Below, piece by piece: positions 8,803 to 17,226 of a DNA stretch of 64,000 nt. The position numbers and the translations under genes were made by a program. Below the pieces are notes generated by a model. It was given only the letters and a program-made list of their open reading frames with translations, had not been told where the DNA came from and did no database searches. Origin of the DNA: Oscillospiraceae bacterium (GTDB lineage: Bacteria; Bacillota; Clostridia; Oscillospirales; Oscillospiraceae); NCBI GenBank assembly GCA_017395085.1, contig JAFPWF010000024.1:183142-247141 (forward strand). The letters run 5' to 3'. Position 1 is the stretch's first letter. Every line of letters starts with the position of its first letter.

Positions 8803-10647
8803 TCAGTGCGTTGCACCCTTGCCGCTCCCACCGATGACTACATCGTCGTCACAGATCGGCTGAAGCCAGTTTTCCTGCGGTGTATAAGGAATGTACGGCA
8901 TCAACAGGTAGGATGGGTGGTCTTTATCCCGATAGATCTTATAATTGATGGTGTTGCAACTGGGGATTGGCCCCAGATGGCTCATTTTTGCCTCCCAGGC
9001 ATCCTTCTGGGCTTCAAAGTTATCCATCGCCTTGATTTCCAGCTCAATCGATGTGCCGGGACCGAAGACCATGCCGATGGGGTTGACCTCGATGACATAT
9101 TCCCGGATTTCGCCCGGCGTGATCGGCTCGCGGTGAGAGTAATCATGAACAGGTCTGCCGATTTGGCTCTTTTCCGGATCAAGCGGATAGCTCATCTTCA
9201 GCATGCCGGGGCGGCACACGGGCATCTTTGTTCCGCCGGCGGTGATCTGCCAGAGCTTTACGATGATATTTGCATCTGGAGCATCAATAGAAGCCCAGAG
9301 ATGCAGTTCGATGGGGCCTGTGAAACGGGTAGGCATACTGAAGCGGTCGGTACGGTAAACGAGTGTTTCCACCTCGGTCGTGATATGAGGAGGACGGTGA
9401 GTAAAGCTGTCAGGAGGAAGATTCCCTTCGGCAGGGCACTCCCAGCGAAGCTGATGGAAGGTGTGAAGGAACAATTTCTTCCACTGTGTCCGAGCAAGAG
9501 GATACTCGTGTTCATAACAGTATCCGCGCCCAAGAATGTTCATCTTCATCGGAGGCTCTTCCGTGATACCGGTGTCCACATCCTTCAACCAGTGGTCGTA
9601 CCAGCGCAGGCATTCCGCATCCATAAAGCGGTAGGGGAGCTCCATTCCATTATAACCTTCCATTACACCGCAGCGCTTATATGCTTTGGTGTCAGGAGAG
9701 TTCATGGCATTGAAGACAGGAGCGCTCCAGCGGCCTGTGGGAGCCCAACCGCATTTAAAGTAAGCCGGTACCGTCAGCTTGTCATATTTGTACTTCATGG
9801 ACCGGTCTTTCCAGTATTTGTCCTCGTTGGGGTGCAGCAGATAATCCAGATAGAAGGTGTGATATTTCGGGGGCCATACAGAGAAAATCTTACTGAAGAA
9901 AGTGTTGATTGCAATGTCTGGGTCTTTCTGCACTTCTTCGATCCGTTTCTTTGTGGCCTCCTCACCTTCCTCATGAAGCGTCCAGGAAGCGGGATTGTTG
10001 GAGGGACAGAGCTCCCAGTACATGTTCATGTAGGTGTTTCCGACACCGCCGTAATGCCCGTGCTGATAATAATCGTCCGTATAGCTCAGCGGCATGATGC
10101 ATTTCAAATGCGGAGGTTGAAGTGCTGCTACCAGAGGCTGGATGATACCAAAATAACTGTAACCGTGAAGGGCTACTTTCCCATTGCTCCACTGGCATTG
10201 TGTACCCGCCCACTCGACAGTATCATAACAGTCAAGCTGTTCCTGGGGATTGTAAACGCCAAGGAACTCGCCCTCACTTTTGCCAATTCCTCTCGGATCC
10301 GGGATGATAAAGGTGTATCCGCGCTTGACATAGAAATCCATGTCGCCGGCTTCCAGACTATGGTCAAAATAGTTGGATTTTCCTGGAAGGGAGCCATGCC
10401 GCATGGCCTGCATACCTTTGCTGTAAGCAGACCAGGCAATCAGAGCAGGAGCTTTTTCAATCTCTGCGGGATGATACACATCACAGAAAATCTTGCAGCC
10501 GTCTCTGAGAATAATAGGAACATCTTTCTCAACCGCAACGGTGTACTCAGGCTTGGACAGTTTCTCAAGGTTTTTTGTATAGCGCCTGTCCCAATAAACA
10601 GGTGCGTTGTCGAGCCCGGTTAATTGTACAAACTCGTCCTGATGCAT
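8803..10647 (-). CDS. CocE/NonD-type alpha/beta hydrolase, copy A
   Basis: 614 residues with the layout of CocE/NonD and X-Pro dipeptidyl-peptidase S15 hydrolases: an N-terminal alpha/beta core with DPRGIGKSEG and the nucleophile elbow GYSYFG (Ser164), then a C-terminal jelly-roll (IELHLWASIDAPDANIIVKL, GEIREYVIEVNPIGMVF). The usual acid motif GWYDGF is GWAPTGRW here (about 300-307). The usual GPWxH histidine motif is replaced by MEGYNGME (about 329-336). The canonical Asp and His therefore appear absent. It is a paralogue of 13218..15035. No signal peptide is seen. It is the first gene of a minus operon with the permease at 7536..8711 and probably responds to the Crp/Fnr protein through the operator at 10721..10740. 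Confidence 0.85.
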   Translation of the reverse strand: MHQDEFVQLTGLDNAPVYWDRRYTKNLEKLSKPEYTVAVEKDVPIILRDGCKIFCDVYHPAEIEKAPALIAWSAYSKGMQAMRHGSLPGKSNYFDHSLEAGDMDFYVKRGYTFIIPDPRGIGKSEGEFLGVYNPQEQLDCYDTVEWAGTQCQWSNGKVALHGYSYFGIIQPLVAALQPPHLKCIMPLSYTDDYYQHGHYGGVGNTYMNMYWELCPSNNPASWTLHEEGEEATKKRIEEVQKDPDIAINTFFSKIFSVWPPKYHTFYLDYLLHPNEDKYWKDRSMKYKYDKLTVPAYFKCGWAPTGRWSAPVFNAMNSPDTKAYKRCGVMEGYNGMELPYRFMDAECLRWYDHWLKDVDTGITEEPPMKMNILGRGYCYEHEYPLARTQWKKLFLHTFHQLRWECPAEGNLPPDSFTHRPPHITTEVETLVYRTDRFSMPTRFTGPIELHLWASIDAPDANIIVKLWQITAGGTKMPVCRPGMLKMSYPLDPEKSQIGRPVHDYSHREPITPGEIREYVIEVNPIGMVFGPGTSIELEIKAMDNFEAQKDAWEAKMSHLGPIPSCNTINYKIYRDKDHPSYLLMPYIPYTPQENWLQPICDDDVVIGGSGKGATH

Positions 10648-10695
10648 TGCACAGTCATTCCTTTCTGTTGAAATCTGGTTTCAGATGATAGTATC

Positions 10696-10740
10696 ATTCT
10701 AATACGCGAAACAGACACTGTCTGTCATGAAACTGACAGA
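10696..10740 (-). promoter_or_regulatory. Crp/Fnr-type operator and promoter for hydrolase A
   Basis: TCTGTCA-N6-TGACAGA (10721-10740) is a perfect dyad with the 5-6-5 core spacing of Crp/Fnr sites. A minus-strand TAGAAT (10696-10701) would give a start near 10689, placing the operator centre about 41.5 bases upstream, the class II activator position. A second palindrome, ACAGACA-C-TGTCTGT, overlaps at 10711-10725. The same core recurs at 11579-11594. Confidence 0.65.
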
Positions 10741-10757
10741 AAGAGGTTTTTTCCGCA

Positions 10758-11459
10758 TTACGTCCTGAGTTCGCTGTTCATGATAATCTCCATCAGGCTA
10801 TCGTAATCCAGAACAGAAATCTTGCCGCGGTCTGTACTGATCCATCCGTTTTTTCGCCAGTCTCCCAGAATTACTGCAGCTGTCTGGCGGGCCATCCCGG
10901 CGGTGGATGCCAGTGCCTGCTGTGTAATTCGGACTTCACGGGGGCTGCCAGGCTCGGAATTTGAGGGAAGAAGATTAATGAGAGTGAATGCAAGCCGGCC
11001 GGGTGCGTCCATATACATGGAATTGAGCATGTTTTGGGCGCTGTTGGTCAGCCGTTCCACAAGCTCCTGAATCACGACCCTGCAAATACCGGGATTCGCC
11101 CAGGCTAGTTTTAAAAAAACGCTTTTTGGCATGATGACGAGCTCTGAATCTTCCATGGTGATCGCAGTATTCAGATAATTCATGTCAGTCAGCAGAGCAG
11201 TTTCACCAAAGTACTCACCCGGTGATTTTACTTTCACAATCATCTCAAGGCTTTCTCTGTAGGAAAAGAGTTCCATGAGATAACCCTTTTTCAGAATGTA
11301 CAGGTAGTTTGCCACATCGCCTTTCTGGTACAGAAACTGGCTGCGCTTTACACGGGCTATTCTGCAGTTCCCGCTTGCTTCTTCCAGCATTGCGGCAGGC
11401 ACTGAGCAGAACAGTTCAGTATTCTTTAAAAATTGAAAGACAGTTTTTTTGATGTCCAT
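10758..11459 (-). CDS. Crp/Fnr-family transcriptional regulator
   Basis: 233 residues from the ATG at 11459, chosen because AAGGGAG lies eight bases upstream; a GTG six codons earlier lacks a site. The N-terminal half is a cyclic-nucleotide-binding-like beta roll (FLYQKGDVANYLYILKKGY, then SPGEYFGETALL). The C-terminal half is a winged helix-turn-helix (ITQQALASTAGMARQTAAVILGDWRKNGW). No Cys cluster suitable for an iron-sulfur centre is visible, so the effector is unknown. It lies between two hydrolase/transporter modules, and matching dyads upstream of both suggest that it activates both. Confidence 0.85.
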   Translation of the reverse strand: MDIKKTVFQFLKNTELFCSVPAAMLEEASGNCRIARVKRSQFLYQKGDVANYLYILKKGYLMELFSYRESLEMIVKVKSPGEYFGETALLTDMNYLNTAITMEDSELVIMPKSVFLKLAWANPGICRVVIQELVERLTNSAQNMLNSMYMDAPGRLAFTLINLLPSNSEPGSPREVRITQQALASTAGMARQTAAVILGDWRKNGWISTDRGKISVLDYDSLMEIIMNSELRT

Positions 11460-11578
11460 GTTTGCCGCTCCCTTCACTGAACGGAAAGTCCCTGTGATTC
11501 AATGTATCATCTGCTTCGGTCGAGCGCAAGCACTTGTTCCCGGTGTTGCCAAAAAAAACAATGAATTCTCTTGCCTTG

Positions 11579-11622
11579 TGTCAGCTGGATGACAGCGAAC
11601 CTAAGTGATAGGATGCTATTAT
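11579..11622 (+). promoter_or_regulatory. Crp/Fnr-type operator and promoter for the APC permease
   Basis: TGTCA-N6-TGACA (11579-11594) has the same core as the site at 10723-10738. A TATTAT (11617-11622) would place a start near 11629, so the operator centre falls about 42 bases upstream, again class II geometry. This lies about 100 bases before the permease ATG. Confidence 0.6.
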
Positions 11623-11696
11623 TAAAACAGCCGTATAGAAACTGCAGGCATAGTTTCTTTCATCCGCAAATATAATAATCGAAAGAGGGGAATTTC

Positions 11697-13091
11697 ATGA
11701 ACAACCAAAGTAGGCAAAAAATCGGTCTGTTTTCATGCATCCTGATGGCTGTTGGCAGCATCATTGGCGCGAGTATCTTTGCTACAACACCCGTAGCGAT
11801 CAAGATTGTTGGAGGCAACGGCGTTGTCATAGGCTTTATTCTGGCGGCCTTCGTAGTTGTGCTGAGGACACTGCCGGAACTGATTATGATGGCAGCACTA
11901 CCGGCTAACGGTGCATCCTATATGTACCTGTCCCGACTCGTTCATCCGCTTCTCGGAGTTCTTGAGACTTTCAACGAGCTCATGGTCGGAGTGCTGAAAA
12001 TTGCAACGATGGCGCTGACGTTCTCCACTTATTTTGCCATGCTGTTTCCGGCAATTCCGGCACAGTTGGTGGCTGTTGCGGTCTGTATTGTTTTTACGAT
12101 TATCTCCTGCTACGGCATCAAGGCGTCTGCAACCGTACAGAATATTTCCGTTGCGGTACTCATAGTCGCGCTCGGCGTTTTCATTTTCGGAGGATTGGGC
12201 GCTACGAAAGTCAGCTTTGGCGAAGTCATTTCAACCACGGTACAACTAAGCGCTCTCTGGGCGGCAATGGGTATTATGCACGGTAGCCTGATGGGCGCGA
12301 ATGTGCTGATCTACGCCGCAGAAGAGGTGGAAAATCCGGGACGGAATATTCCCATTGCATTTGCAGTTTCAACGGGTATCACGGCAATCATTTATGCAGT
12401 CATGGCTTATATCTGCGTTGGTGTTATGCCAAACTTCTACCAGATTGACAACCTGGCGACCGTCGCTTCGCAGTATCTGCCGCAGGCATTGCTGGTCTTC
12501 TTCATTACCGGCGGCGCTCTCCTGGCAGTTGTAACCAGCGTCAACTCCGCAATGCTCATGTTCTCACGACTGAATTTCTCGGCTGCCAGGGACGGAGTTC
12601 TTCCTTATGCGGTCTGCAAGACAAATAAACATAATGCTCCCTATGTGAGCCTCTGGCTGATTGGAATCATGGCGAGCTTGTTTATCATCAGCGGCTTTGA
12701 CCTGGAAGATGTGGTAAAAATCACGACAATCCCCGGACTACTGCTCAGCCCGATTCTTTTCCTTGGTGTTTTCACCATCAAAAAACATTATCCGAACTGC
12801 TACAAAAACTCCTATATTAAAACGCCTCACTGGCTCAACTGTATTTTTGCTGCGGTAGCAATGGTGGTATGCTTTATGCTAGGCTATTATGTGCTGTTCC
12901 AGATGAAGCCGCACAACTGGATCGTCATGATCTGCTATTATGTGGCGGCTGCCATTTTTGTCTACTTCCGTTATCGCCAGATTAAGGAAAAAGAAGGGGT
13001 CAGTCTTTTCGATAAAATGCGCGCTACCTACCAGCCCTGGGAAGAGAGGGAGCAGGCAGCGAAAGAGGCTTTGGGCGATAAAGCGGTTTGA
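11697..13091 (+). CDS. APC-superfamily amino acid permease
   Basis: 464 residues with about twelve hydrophobic segments. The first helix has the APC signature VGSIIGASIFATTPVAIKI (unwound helix with the substrate-binding Gly motif). Later LIYAAEEVENPGRNIP matches the conserved E-NP loop of amino acid/polyamine/organocation carriers. It sits in the cytoplasmic membrane and probably imports an amino acid or small amine. GAGGGG precedes the ATG. The hydrolase at 13218..15035 follows on the same strand, so the pair mirrors the hydrolase-permease pair on the other strand, though this carrier is from a different family. Confidence 0.87.
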   Translation: MNNQSRQKIGLFSCILMAVGSIIGASIFATTPVAIKIVGGNGVVIGFILAAFVVVLRTLPELIMMAALPANGASYMYLSRLVHPLLGVLETFNELMVGVLKIATMALTFSTYFAMLFPAIPAQLVAVAVCIVFTIISCYGIKASATVQNISVAVLIVALGVFIFGGLGATKVSFGEVISTTVQLSALWAAMGIMHGSLMGANVLIYAAEEVENPGRNIPIAFAVSTGITAIIYAVMAYICVGVMPNFYQIDNLATVASQYLPQALLVFFITGGALLAVVTSVNSAMLMFSRLNFSAARDGVLPYAVCKTNKHNAPYVSLWLIGIMASLFIISGFDLEDVVKITTIPGLLLSPILFLGVFTIKKHYPNCYKNSYIKTPHWLNCIFAAVAMVVCFMLGYYVLFQMKPHNWIVMICYYVAAAIFVYFRYRQIKEKEGVSLFDKMRATYQPWEEREQAAKEALGDKAV

Positions 13092-13145
13092 TTTTTCTAT
13101 GATATTATTGTCCGGATAATCAGGAATGGTGTCCGGATGACAGAC

Positions 13146-13187
13146 AGCGTCCTGGGCATATGTTATGATGCATATGCCTGGGACGCT
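13146..13187 (+). other. Long intercistronic stem-loop
   Basis: A 17-bp stem with two G-T pairs (13146-13162 with 13171-13187) and an eight-base loop lies between the permease and hydrolase B, followed by ATTATCTTTTT. It could be a leaky terminator or an mRNA-stabilising structure that sets the ratio of the two genes. Confidence 0.6.
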
Positions 13188-13217
13188 GATATTATCTTTT
13201 TCGGAAGGAGATAGATT

Positions 13218-15035
13218 ATGAAGAAAAGAATCACGGAAATACTGGGTATTGATACACTGCCGAATTATTGGGATAAACGCTATGTGAAGAATATTGATAA
13301 ACTGTCCCGCCCCTGTTATGAGGTGGAGTGTCACAGAGATGTCTGGATGTCGCTCCGGGATGGTGTGCGGCTTTGTGTCGACATTTATCTGCCGAAAGAC
13401 GCGGGGCCGGTTCCTGCCCTGATCAGCTGGTCGGCTTATTCAAAAACAATGCAGGGAATCAAGCGCGGTGCCATCCCGCCGGAATCTCTTCTTTTTGATC
13501 ACAGTCTGGAAGCCGGTGACATTGATTATTTCGTCAAACGCGGTTATGCCTATATCATACCGGATCCCCGCGGAATAGGTAAAAGTGAAGGGGAGTGGTA
13601 CGGGGTATACAACCCCGTGGAGATGAGGGACGTCTATGATGTCATCGAATGGGCAGCAGCGGAAGAATGGTGCGATAGCAATGTCGGTATGGTCGGTTAC
13701 TCTTATTTCGGCATTTGCCAGATTCTTGCTGCAGCATGGCAGCCCCCGCACCTGAAGTGCATCATGCCATGCTCATTTGTGGATGATTATTATCAGCACG
13801 GTTACTATGGCGGCGTTCCGTCCACATACATGAGCATATACTGGGAACTGAGCCCGTCTTCAAACCCCGTGCCATGGTCGGTGCAGATGTACGGTGAAGA
13901 AAAAGTGCGCGCGATGATGGCAGAACGGTTAAAGGATCCGGATATAGCAGTGAACAGCTATTTCACAAAGATTTTGACAACATGGCCGCCAAAGTACCAT
14001 ACGTTCTATCTGGATTATCTGCTGCATCCGCTTGACGGTGAGTACTGGCAGCAGCGCAGCGCAAATCAGATCTATGACAAGGTGAAAGTGCCGGTGTACC
14101 TGCACTGCGCCTGGAGTCCGATCGGCCGTTGGAGCGCCCCGATCTTCAACGCAATGACCGATGACCGATTGTCATGCCCCAAGAGGCTTGGCGTTCTCGA
14201 AGGGTATGATGGATTGGAACTGCCCTACAGAGCCCTGAATGAGGAGTGCCTGCGCTGGTATGACCACTGGCTGAAGGGCGTGGATACCGGCATCATGGAT
14301 GAGCCGCTGTATAAGTTCACGGTTCTCAACAGCGGAGTCCGCTATGAAAATGAGTGGCCGCTTCAACGAACCGAATGGAAGAAACTGTATCTTCGCTCCT
14401 TTGGACGTTTGCGCTGGGATCGTGAACCGGACAGCGATCTTCCGCCGGACGGATTTATGCATCTCCCGCCGTCCATATCGACAGAAGTTAACAGGCTCGT
14501 ATATAAAACATCCCGCTTCCCGCATCCGATGGAAATCACAGGACCGATTGAGCTTCATCTCTGGGCGGCTTTCGATCAGCCGGATGCCAATATTCTCGTG
14601 GAGCTGTGCGATGTTCTGCCGAGCGGAGAGCGGATGCCGCTCTATCGCTACGGTGCGCTTCGTGCGTCCCATCCGCTAGATGAAGAGAGAAGCAAAATTG
14701 GCGCGCCTGTGCACGACAACACGGTTTCAGTTCCTGTAACGCCAGGAGAAATCCGGGAATACGTTATCGAGATCAATCCTACGTCCATCATGATTCCCGC
14801 CGGTCACTGGCTTGAGCTGGAGATTACGAGTCAGTGTCCGAATCCCTGCCACAGCGAGACATGGACTGGCAAGGTTGGCAATATGAATGTGATTCCTGCT
14901 GCAGCTACAACGTCGTATAAAATCTACCGCGATAACAATCATCCGTCTTATCTGCTGCTGCCGATCATCCCGTATACGCCGTCTGAGAACTGGGTACGGC
15001 CGTTTGAGGATACTGACGAGATCGACACAGAATAA
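13218..15035 (+). CDS. CocE/NonD-type alpha/beta hydrolase, copy B
   Basis: 605 residues, collinear with copy A at 8803..10647 (same YWDKRYVKN start, DPRGIGKSEG, jelly-roll end and C-terminal PYTPSENW). The nucleophile elbow is GYSYFG (Ser162). The usual Asp motif is AWSPIGRW (about 298-305) and the usual His motif is LEGYDGLE (about 327-334), so like copy A it seems to lack the standard acid and base. No signal peptide is visible. GGAAGGAGATAG precedes the ATG. It probably acts on an ester, amide or peptide whose parts enter through the neighbouring permease. The substrate cannot be read from sequence. Confidence 0.85.
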   Translation: MKKRITEILGIDTLPNYWDKRYVKNIDKLSRPCYEVECHRDVWMSLRDGVRLCVDIYLPKDAGPVPALISWSAYSKTMQGIKRGAIPPESLLFDHSLEAGDIDYFVKRGYAYIIPDPRGIGKSEGEWYGVYNPVEMRDVYDVIEWAAAEEWCDSNVGMVGYSYFGICQILAAAWQPPHLKCIMPCSFVDDYYQHGYYGGVPSTYMSIYWELSPSSNPVPWSVQMYGEEKVRAMMAERLKDPDIAVNSYFTKILTTWPPKYHTFYLDYLLHPLDGEYWQQRSANQIYDKVKVPVYLHCAWSPIGRWSAPIFNAMTDDRLSCPKRLGVLEGYDGLELPYRALNEECLRWYDHWLKGVDTGIMDEPLYKFTVLNSGVRYENEWPLQRTEWKKLYLRSFGRLRWDREPDSDLPPDGFMHLPPSISTEVNRLVYKTSRFPHPMEITGPIELHLWAAFDQPDANILVELCDVLPSGERMPLYRYGALRASHPLDEERSKIGAPVHDNTVSVPVTPGEIREYVIEINPTSIMIPAGHWLELEITSQCPNPCHSETWTGKVGNMNVIPAAATTSYKIYRDNNHPSYLLLPIIPYTPSENWVRPFEDTDEIDTE

Positions 15036-15102
15036 CAATCACCGGCTTCGCGATTATCTACTTCCTTCTTTCTCTTTTGTCGCCTGCATTGGAGGCGGCG
15101 CG

Positions 15103-15137
15103 CTCCACCGGGTAGTTTCCTCTCCGGTGGGGCATTT
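15103..15137 (+). terminator. Probable intrinsic terminator
   Basis: A CCACCGG/CCGGTGG stem (15105-15111 with 15124-15130) is followed by GGCATTTT, after hydrolase B. Confidence 0.6.
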
Positions 15138-15225
15138 TCTATCCTTGCGCATCAAACTGTTCCGTGGTACAGTTCCAGTATAGGGTAGAAGGTCACACGG
15201 AAGAGATGTCCGTTGAGGAGGAAAC

Positions 15226-15579
15226 ATGTTTTATCTGAATGAAAGCGAACGGGAATACCGGCACGGCGACCACGGGCCGAAGTACCTGGAACAGGGGCCG
15301 CGCATGAACTTCGGCGTCGTCATGCTTCAGCCGGGCAATACCGTTTCGCCCCACGTGCACCGCGTAATGCAGGAGAGTTTTTACATCCTGGAGGGCAGTG
15401 TGACGATTTCCGTCCTCCGGGAAGACGGCACATGGGCGGACAACAAGCTGGCAGAAGGGGATTATCTCCACCTGGAACCCGGCGAAGCGCATAAGATCCG
15501 CAACGAGAGTGCAGAAGTGCTGCGCATGGTTGTTACCGCTGCACCGTATGCCGAAGGGGATAAGGAAAGCGTGGGTTGA
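15226..15579 (+). CDS. Small cupin-domain protein
   Basis: 117 residues forming a single cupin barrel. Motif 1 is PHVHRVMQESFYILEG (metal-ligand His, His and Glu pattern HxH...E). Motif 2 is GDYLHLEPGEAHKIRNES, with the final His ligand. Such proteins bind a divalent metal and act as isomerases, dioxygenases or sensors of small acids and sugars. No fused domain narrows this down. It is cytoplasmic. GAGGAGG precedes the ATG. It seems monocistronic, with a terminator hairpin before it and the terminator of the convergent gene after it. Confidence 0.85.
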   Translation: MFYLNESEREYRHGDHGPKYLEQGPRMNFGVVMLQPGNTVSPHVHRVMQESFYILEGSVTISVLREDGTWADNKLAEGDYLHLEPGEAHKIRNESAEVLRMVVTAAPYAEGDKESVG

Positions 15580-15635
15580 CGGCAGAGAAATCCGGGTGCT
15601 GGCCAGTGCCCGGGAGGTCAATCCGCACTTAACCG

Positions 15636-15663
15636 AAAAAACAGGGGGAGCCTAAGCTCCCCC
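15636..15663 (-). terminator. Terminator whose loop contains the stop codon
   Basis: On the minus strand an eight-bp GC-rich stem (15644-15651 with 15656-15663) is followed by TGTTTTTT. The TAG of the gene at 15652..15882 falls at the loop, so translation ends inside the hairpin. Confidence 0.8.
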
Positions 15664-15882
15664 GATAATACCGATCAGACTATAGATGATGATTGCAAGC
15701 CCAACGCCCGCAACTGCGGCGGCGATTTGCCGCGCGGTCCTGCGGGCTTCCTCTTTTGTGAGCTTGCCCTGCACTCTGGCGAAGAACACCGATTTCCTCG
15801 GATCCCTGTTTAAACAGAGGGCGGCGGCTGCGAAGATCAGCATGCAGCCGAAAAGCAGCAGAAAGACAAAAGCGTCACGCAT
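15652..15882 (-). CDS. Small two-helix membrane protein
   Basis: 76 residues. It has an N-terminal hydrophobic helix (about residues 5-24), a basic middle segment (RDPRKSVFFARVQGKLTKEEARRTAR) and a C-terminal hydrophobic helix (about 50-74, ending IIYSLIGIIGGA). No family is recognised. It should sit in the cytoplasmic membrane with both helices spanning. It is convergent with the cupin gene and monocistronic. An AGGAGAAAAATAT stretch precedes the ATG, which supports a real gene. Confidence 0.6.
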   Translation of the reverse strand: MRDAFVFLLLFGCMLIFAAAALCLNRDPRKSVFFARVQGKLTKEEARRTARQIAAAVAGVGLAIIIYSLIGIIGGA

Positions 15883-16024
15883 ATATTTTTCTCCTGAAAA
15901 CTTGCCTAATTTGCACCATTCTTTTACTTGCTGGACACATCAATCCAGATCATCGACAATCTGATAAACCCAGAACTGTTTTATTGTCTTGTACGTTTTC
16001 CTATGATAATATTATGTCATATTA

Positions 16025-16078
16025 AAACGAAAAAAACAATCAAACCTGAATAATAAATTGATAAACGAAAAAAACAAT
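16025..16078. repeat. Exact 16-bp direct repeat, 38 bp apart
   Basis: AAACGAAAAAAACAAT occurs at 16025-16040 and again at 16063-16078, just before the AT-rich HNH gene. The copies may mark an insertion boundary or bind a regulator. Confidence 0.7.
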
Positions 16079-16122
16079 GCTGGTTGCGGGATAAAAGGCT
16101 TAAAAGCAGTAAGGAGAAAAAA

Positions 16123-17178
16123 TTGAGCGAATTAATTGATATCTTTGATGAAGAGAGAACGTGCGAGTTTAAAGGCGAAGTATATTCAGTGCGTGACAAT
16201 GGTTCTGTTATGCGCCACAATAAAGAGGGTAAAAAGCCAAGACCACTTGATAATAAGTGGACTTTTGGGAAATTAGATACCCAACATGGATATTTAACGA
16301 TTGGATTAGTTGCTGTTCATAGAATTGTTGCCACAGCTTTTTTAGGTGGGCAGCCATCGGATAAACATGTTGTAGACCATATTGATACCAACAGACAGAA
16401 CAATAGGCCAAGTAATCTGAGATGGCTAACCAGATTAGAAAATATTGTATTGAATGATATAACACGATCAAAACTTGAACAGTTATGCGGTTGCCCTATT
16501 GATGAAATACTAAGTGATTTATCTATTCTAAGAAACATACCTTTGACACCACAATTTGAGTGGATGAGAGCCGTTAGTAAGCAAGAGGCGGAACAGTCAC
16601 TTATAACATGGAAGAAATGGGTTAATTGGTTATCCGAAAACAAGGAAAAGAAAAGAAATACGCTATTAGCGGACGAATATAAAAACAAACGAAACAGCCC
16701 TATACGTTCATCAAATCCAAATGGTGTGAATGAGCCACTTGGTGCTTATTATGATAGGCTGAATAAATGGGTTGATAAAGCATCAGAAAGAAAAGAGCAT
16801 GAAATCCCGGCAGAATATAGAAATGGGCGTAATGGATTTATATACCCATTAGAACCACAAGGTGCAGAGGCATCACTTGATGCTTATTATCATAGTCTTA
16901 AAACAGACGAAGTGTTCTGTTATAAAGATTATCCAAGTGGAAGGTATTCATTCTATATAATTGATTTTTGCTTAAATAAAGAAACAAATATTTTATCTGT
17001 TGCAACGACAAATCATAGTGAGGTAAAGCCCTTATACTTAACAGGTGTTACTTTGAGTAATGACGGTTTTGAATATGATACTCAAAGCTTTTTCACAGGA
17101 GAAGGCTTGTCAAAATATATGACTCTAGCTAGAGGCGAAGAATGGACTGGTGGAGATGTGTTTGATGATTATTGTTAA
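16123..17178 (+). CDS. HNH endonuclease-like protein
   Basis: 351 residues from a TTG start at 16123, chosen because AAGGAG lies seven bases upstream; an in-frame TTG 13 codons earlier has no site. The central region carries the HNH pattern: VHRIVATAFLGG, then VDHIDTNRQNNRPSNLRWLTRLEN (His-Asn-His fold of phage and intron HNH enzymes). The C-terminal half has two related segments of about 45 residues (DEYKNKRNSPIR...GAYYDRL and AEYRNGRNGFIY...DAYYHSL), perhaps DNA-binding modules. The gene is clearly more AT-rich than both neighbours, uses A/T-ending codons and stands alone, which suggests recent transfer. No intron or intein is visible around it. Confidence 0.75.
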   Translation: MSELIDIFDEERTCEFKGEVYSVRDNGSVMRHNKEGKKPRPLDNKWTFGKLDTQHGYLTIGLVAVHRIVATAFLGGQPSDKHVVDHIDTNRQNNRPSNLRWLTRLENIVLNDITRSKLEQLCGCPIDEILSDLSILRNIPLTPQFEWMRAVSKQEAEQSLITWKKWVNWLSENKEKKRNTLLADEYKNKRNSPIRSSNPNGVNEPLGAYYDRLNKWVDKASERKEHEIPAEYRNGRNGFIYPLEPQGAEASLDAYYHSLKTDEVFCYKDYPSGRYSFYIIDFCLNKETNILSVATTNHSEVKPLYLTGVTLSNDGFEYDTQSFFTGEGLSKYMTLARGEEWTGGDVFDDYC

Positions 17179-17226
17179 AGCGAATGATAATCTGACAAAC
17201 ATTGAAAATTGATAGGACTTCGGCAG

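Noticed and set aside
8806-10623. Plus-strand frame of about 600 codons opposite hydrolase A
   Set aside because: No domain pattern or start signal; the minus-strand protein matches a family and a paralogue along its length.
13130-13155. Third copy of the TGTCA-N6-TGACA operator before hydrolase B
   Set aside because: The sequence there is TGTC-N5-GACA, with wrong spacing and missing outer bases, so it is not counted.
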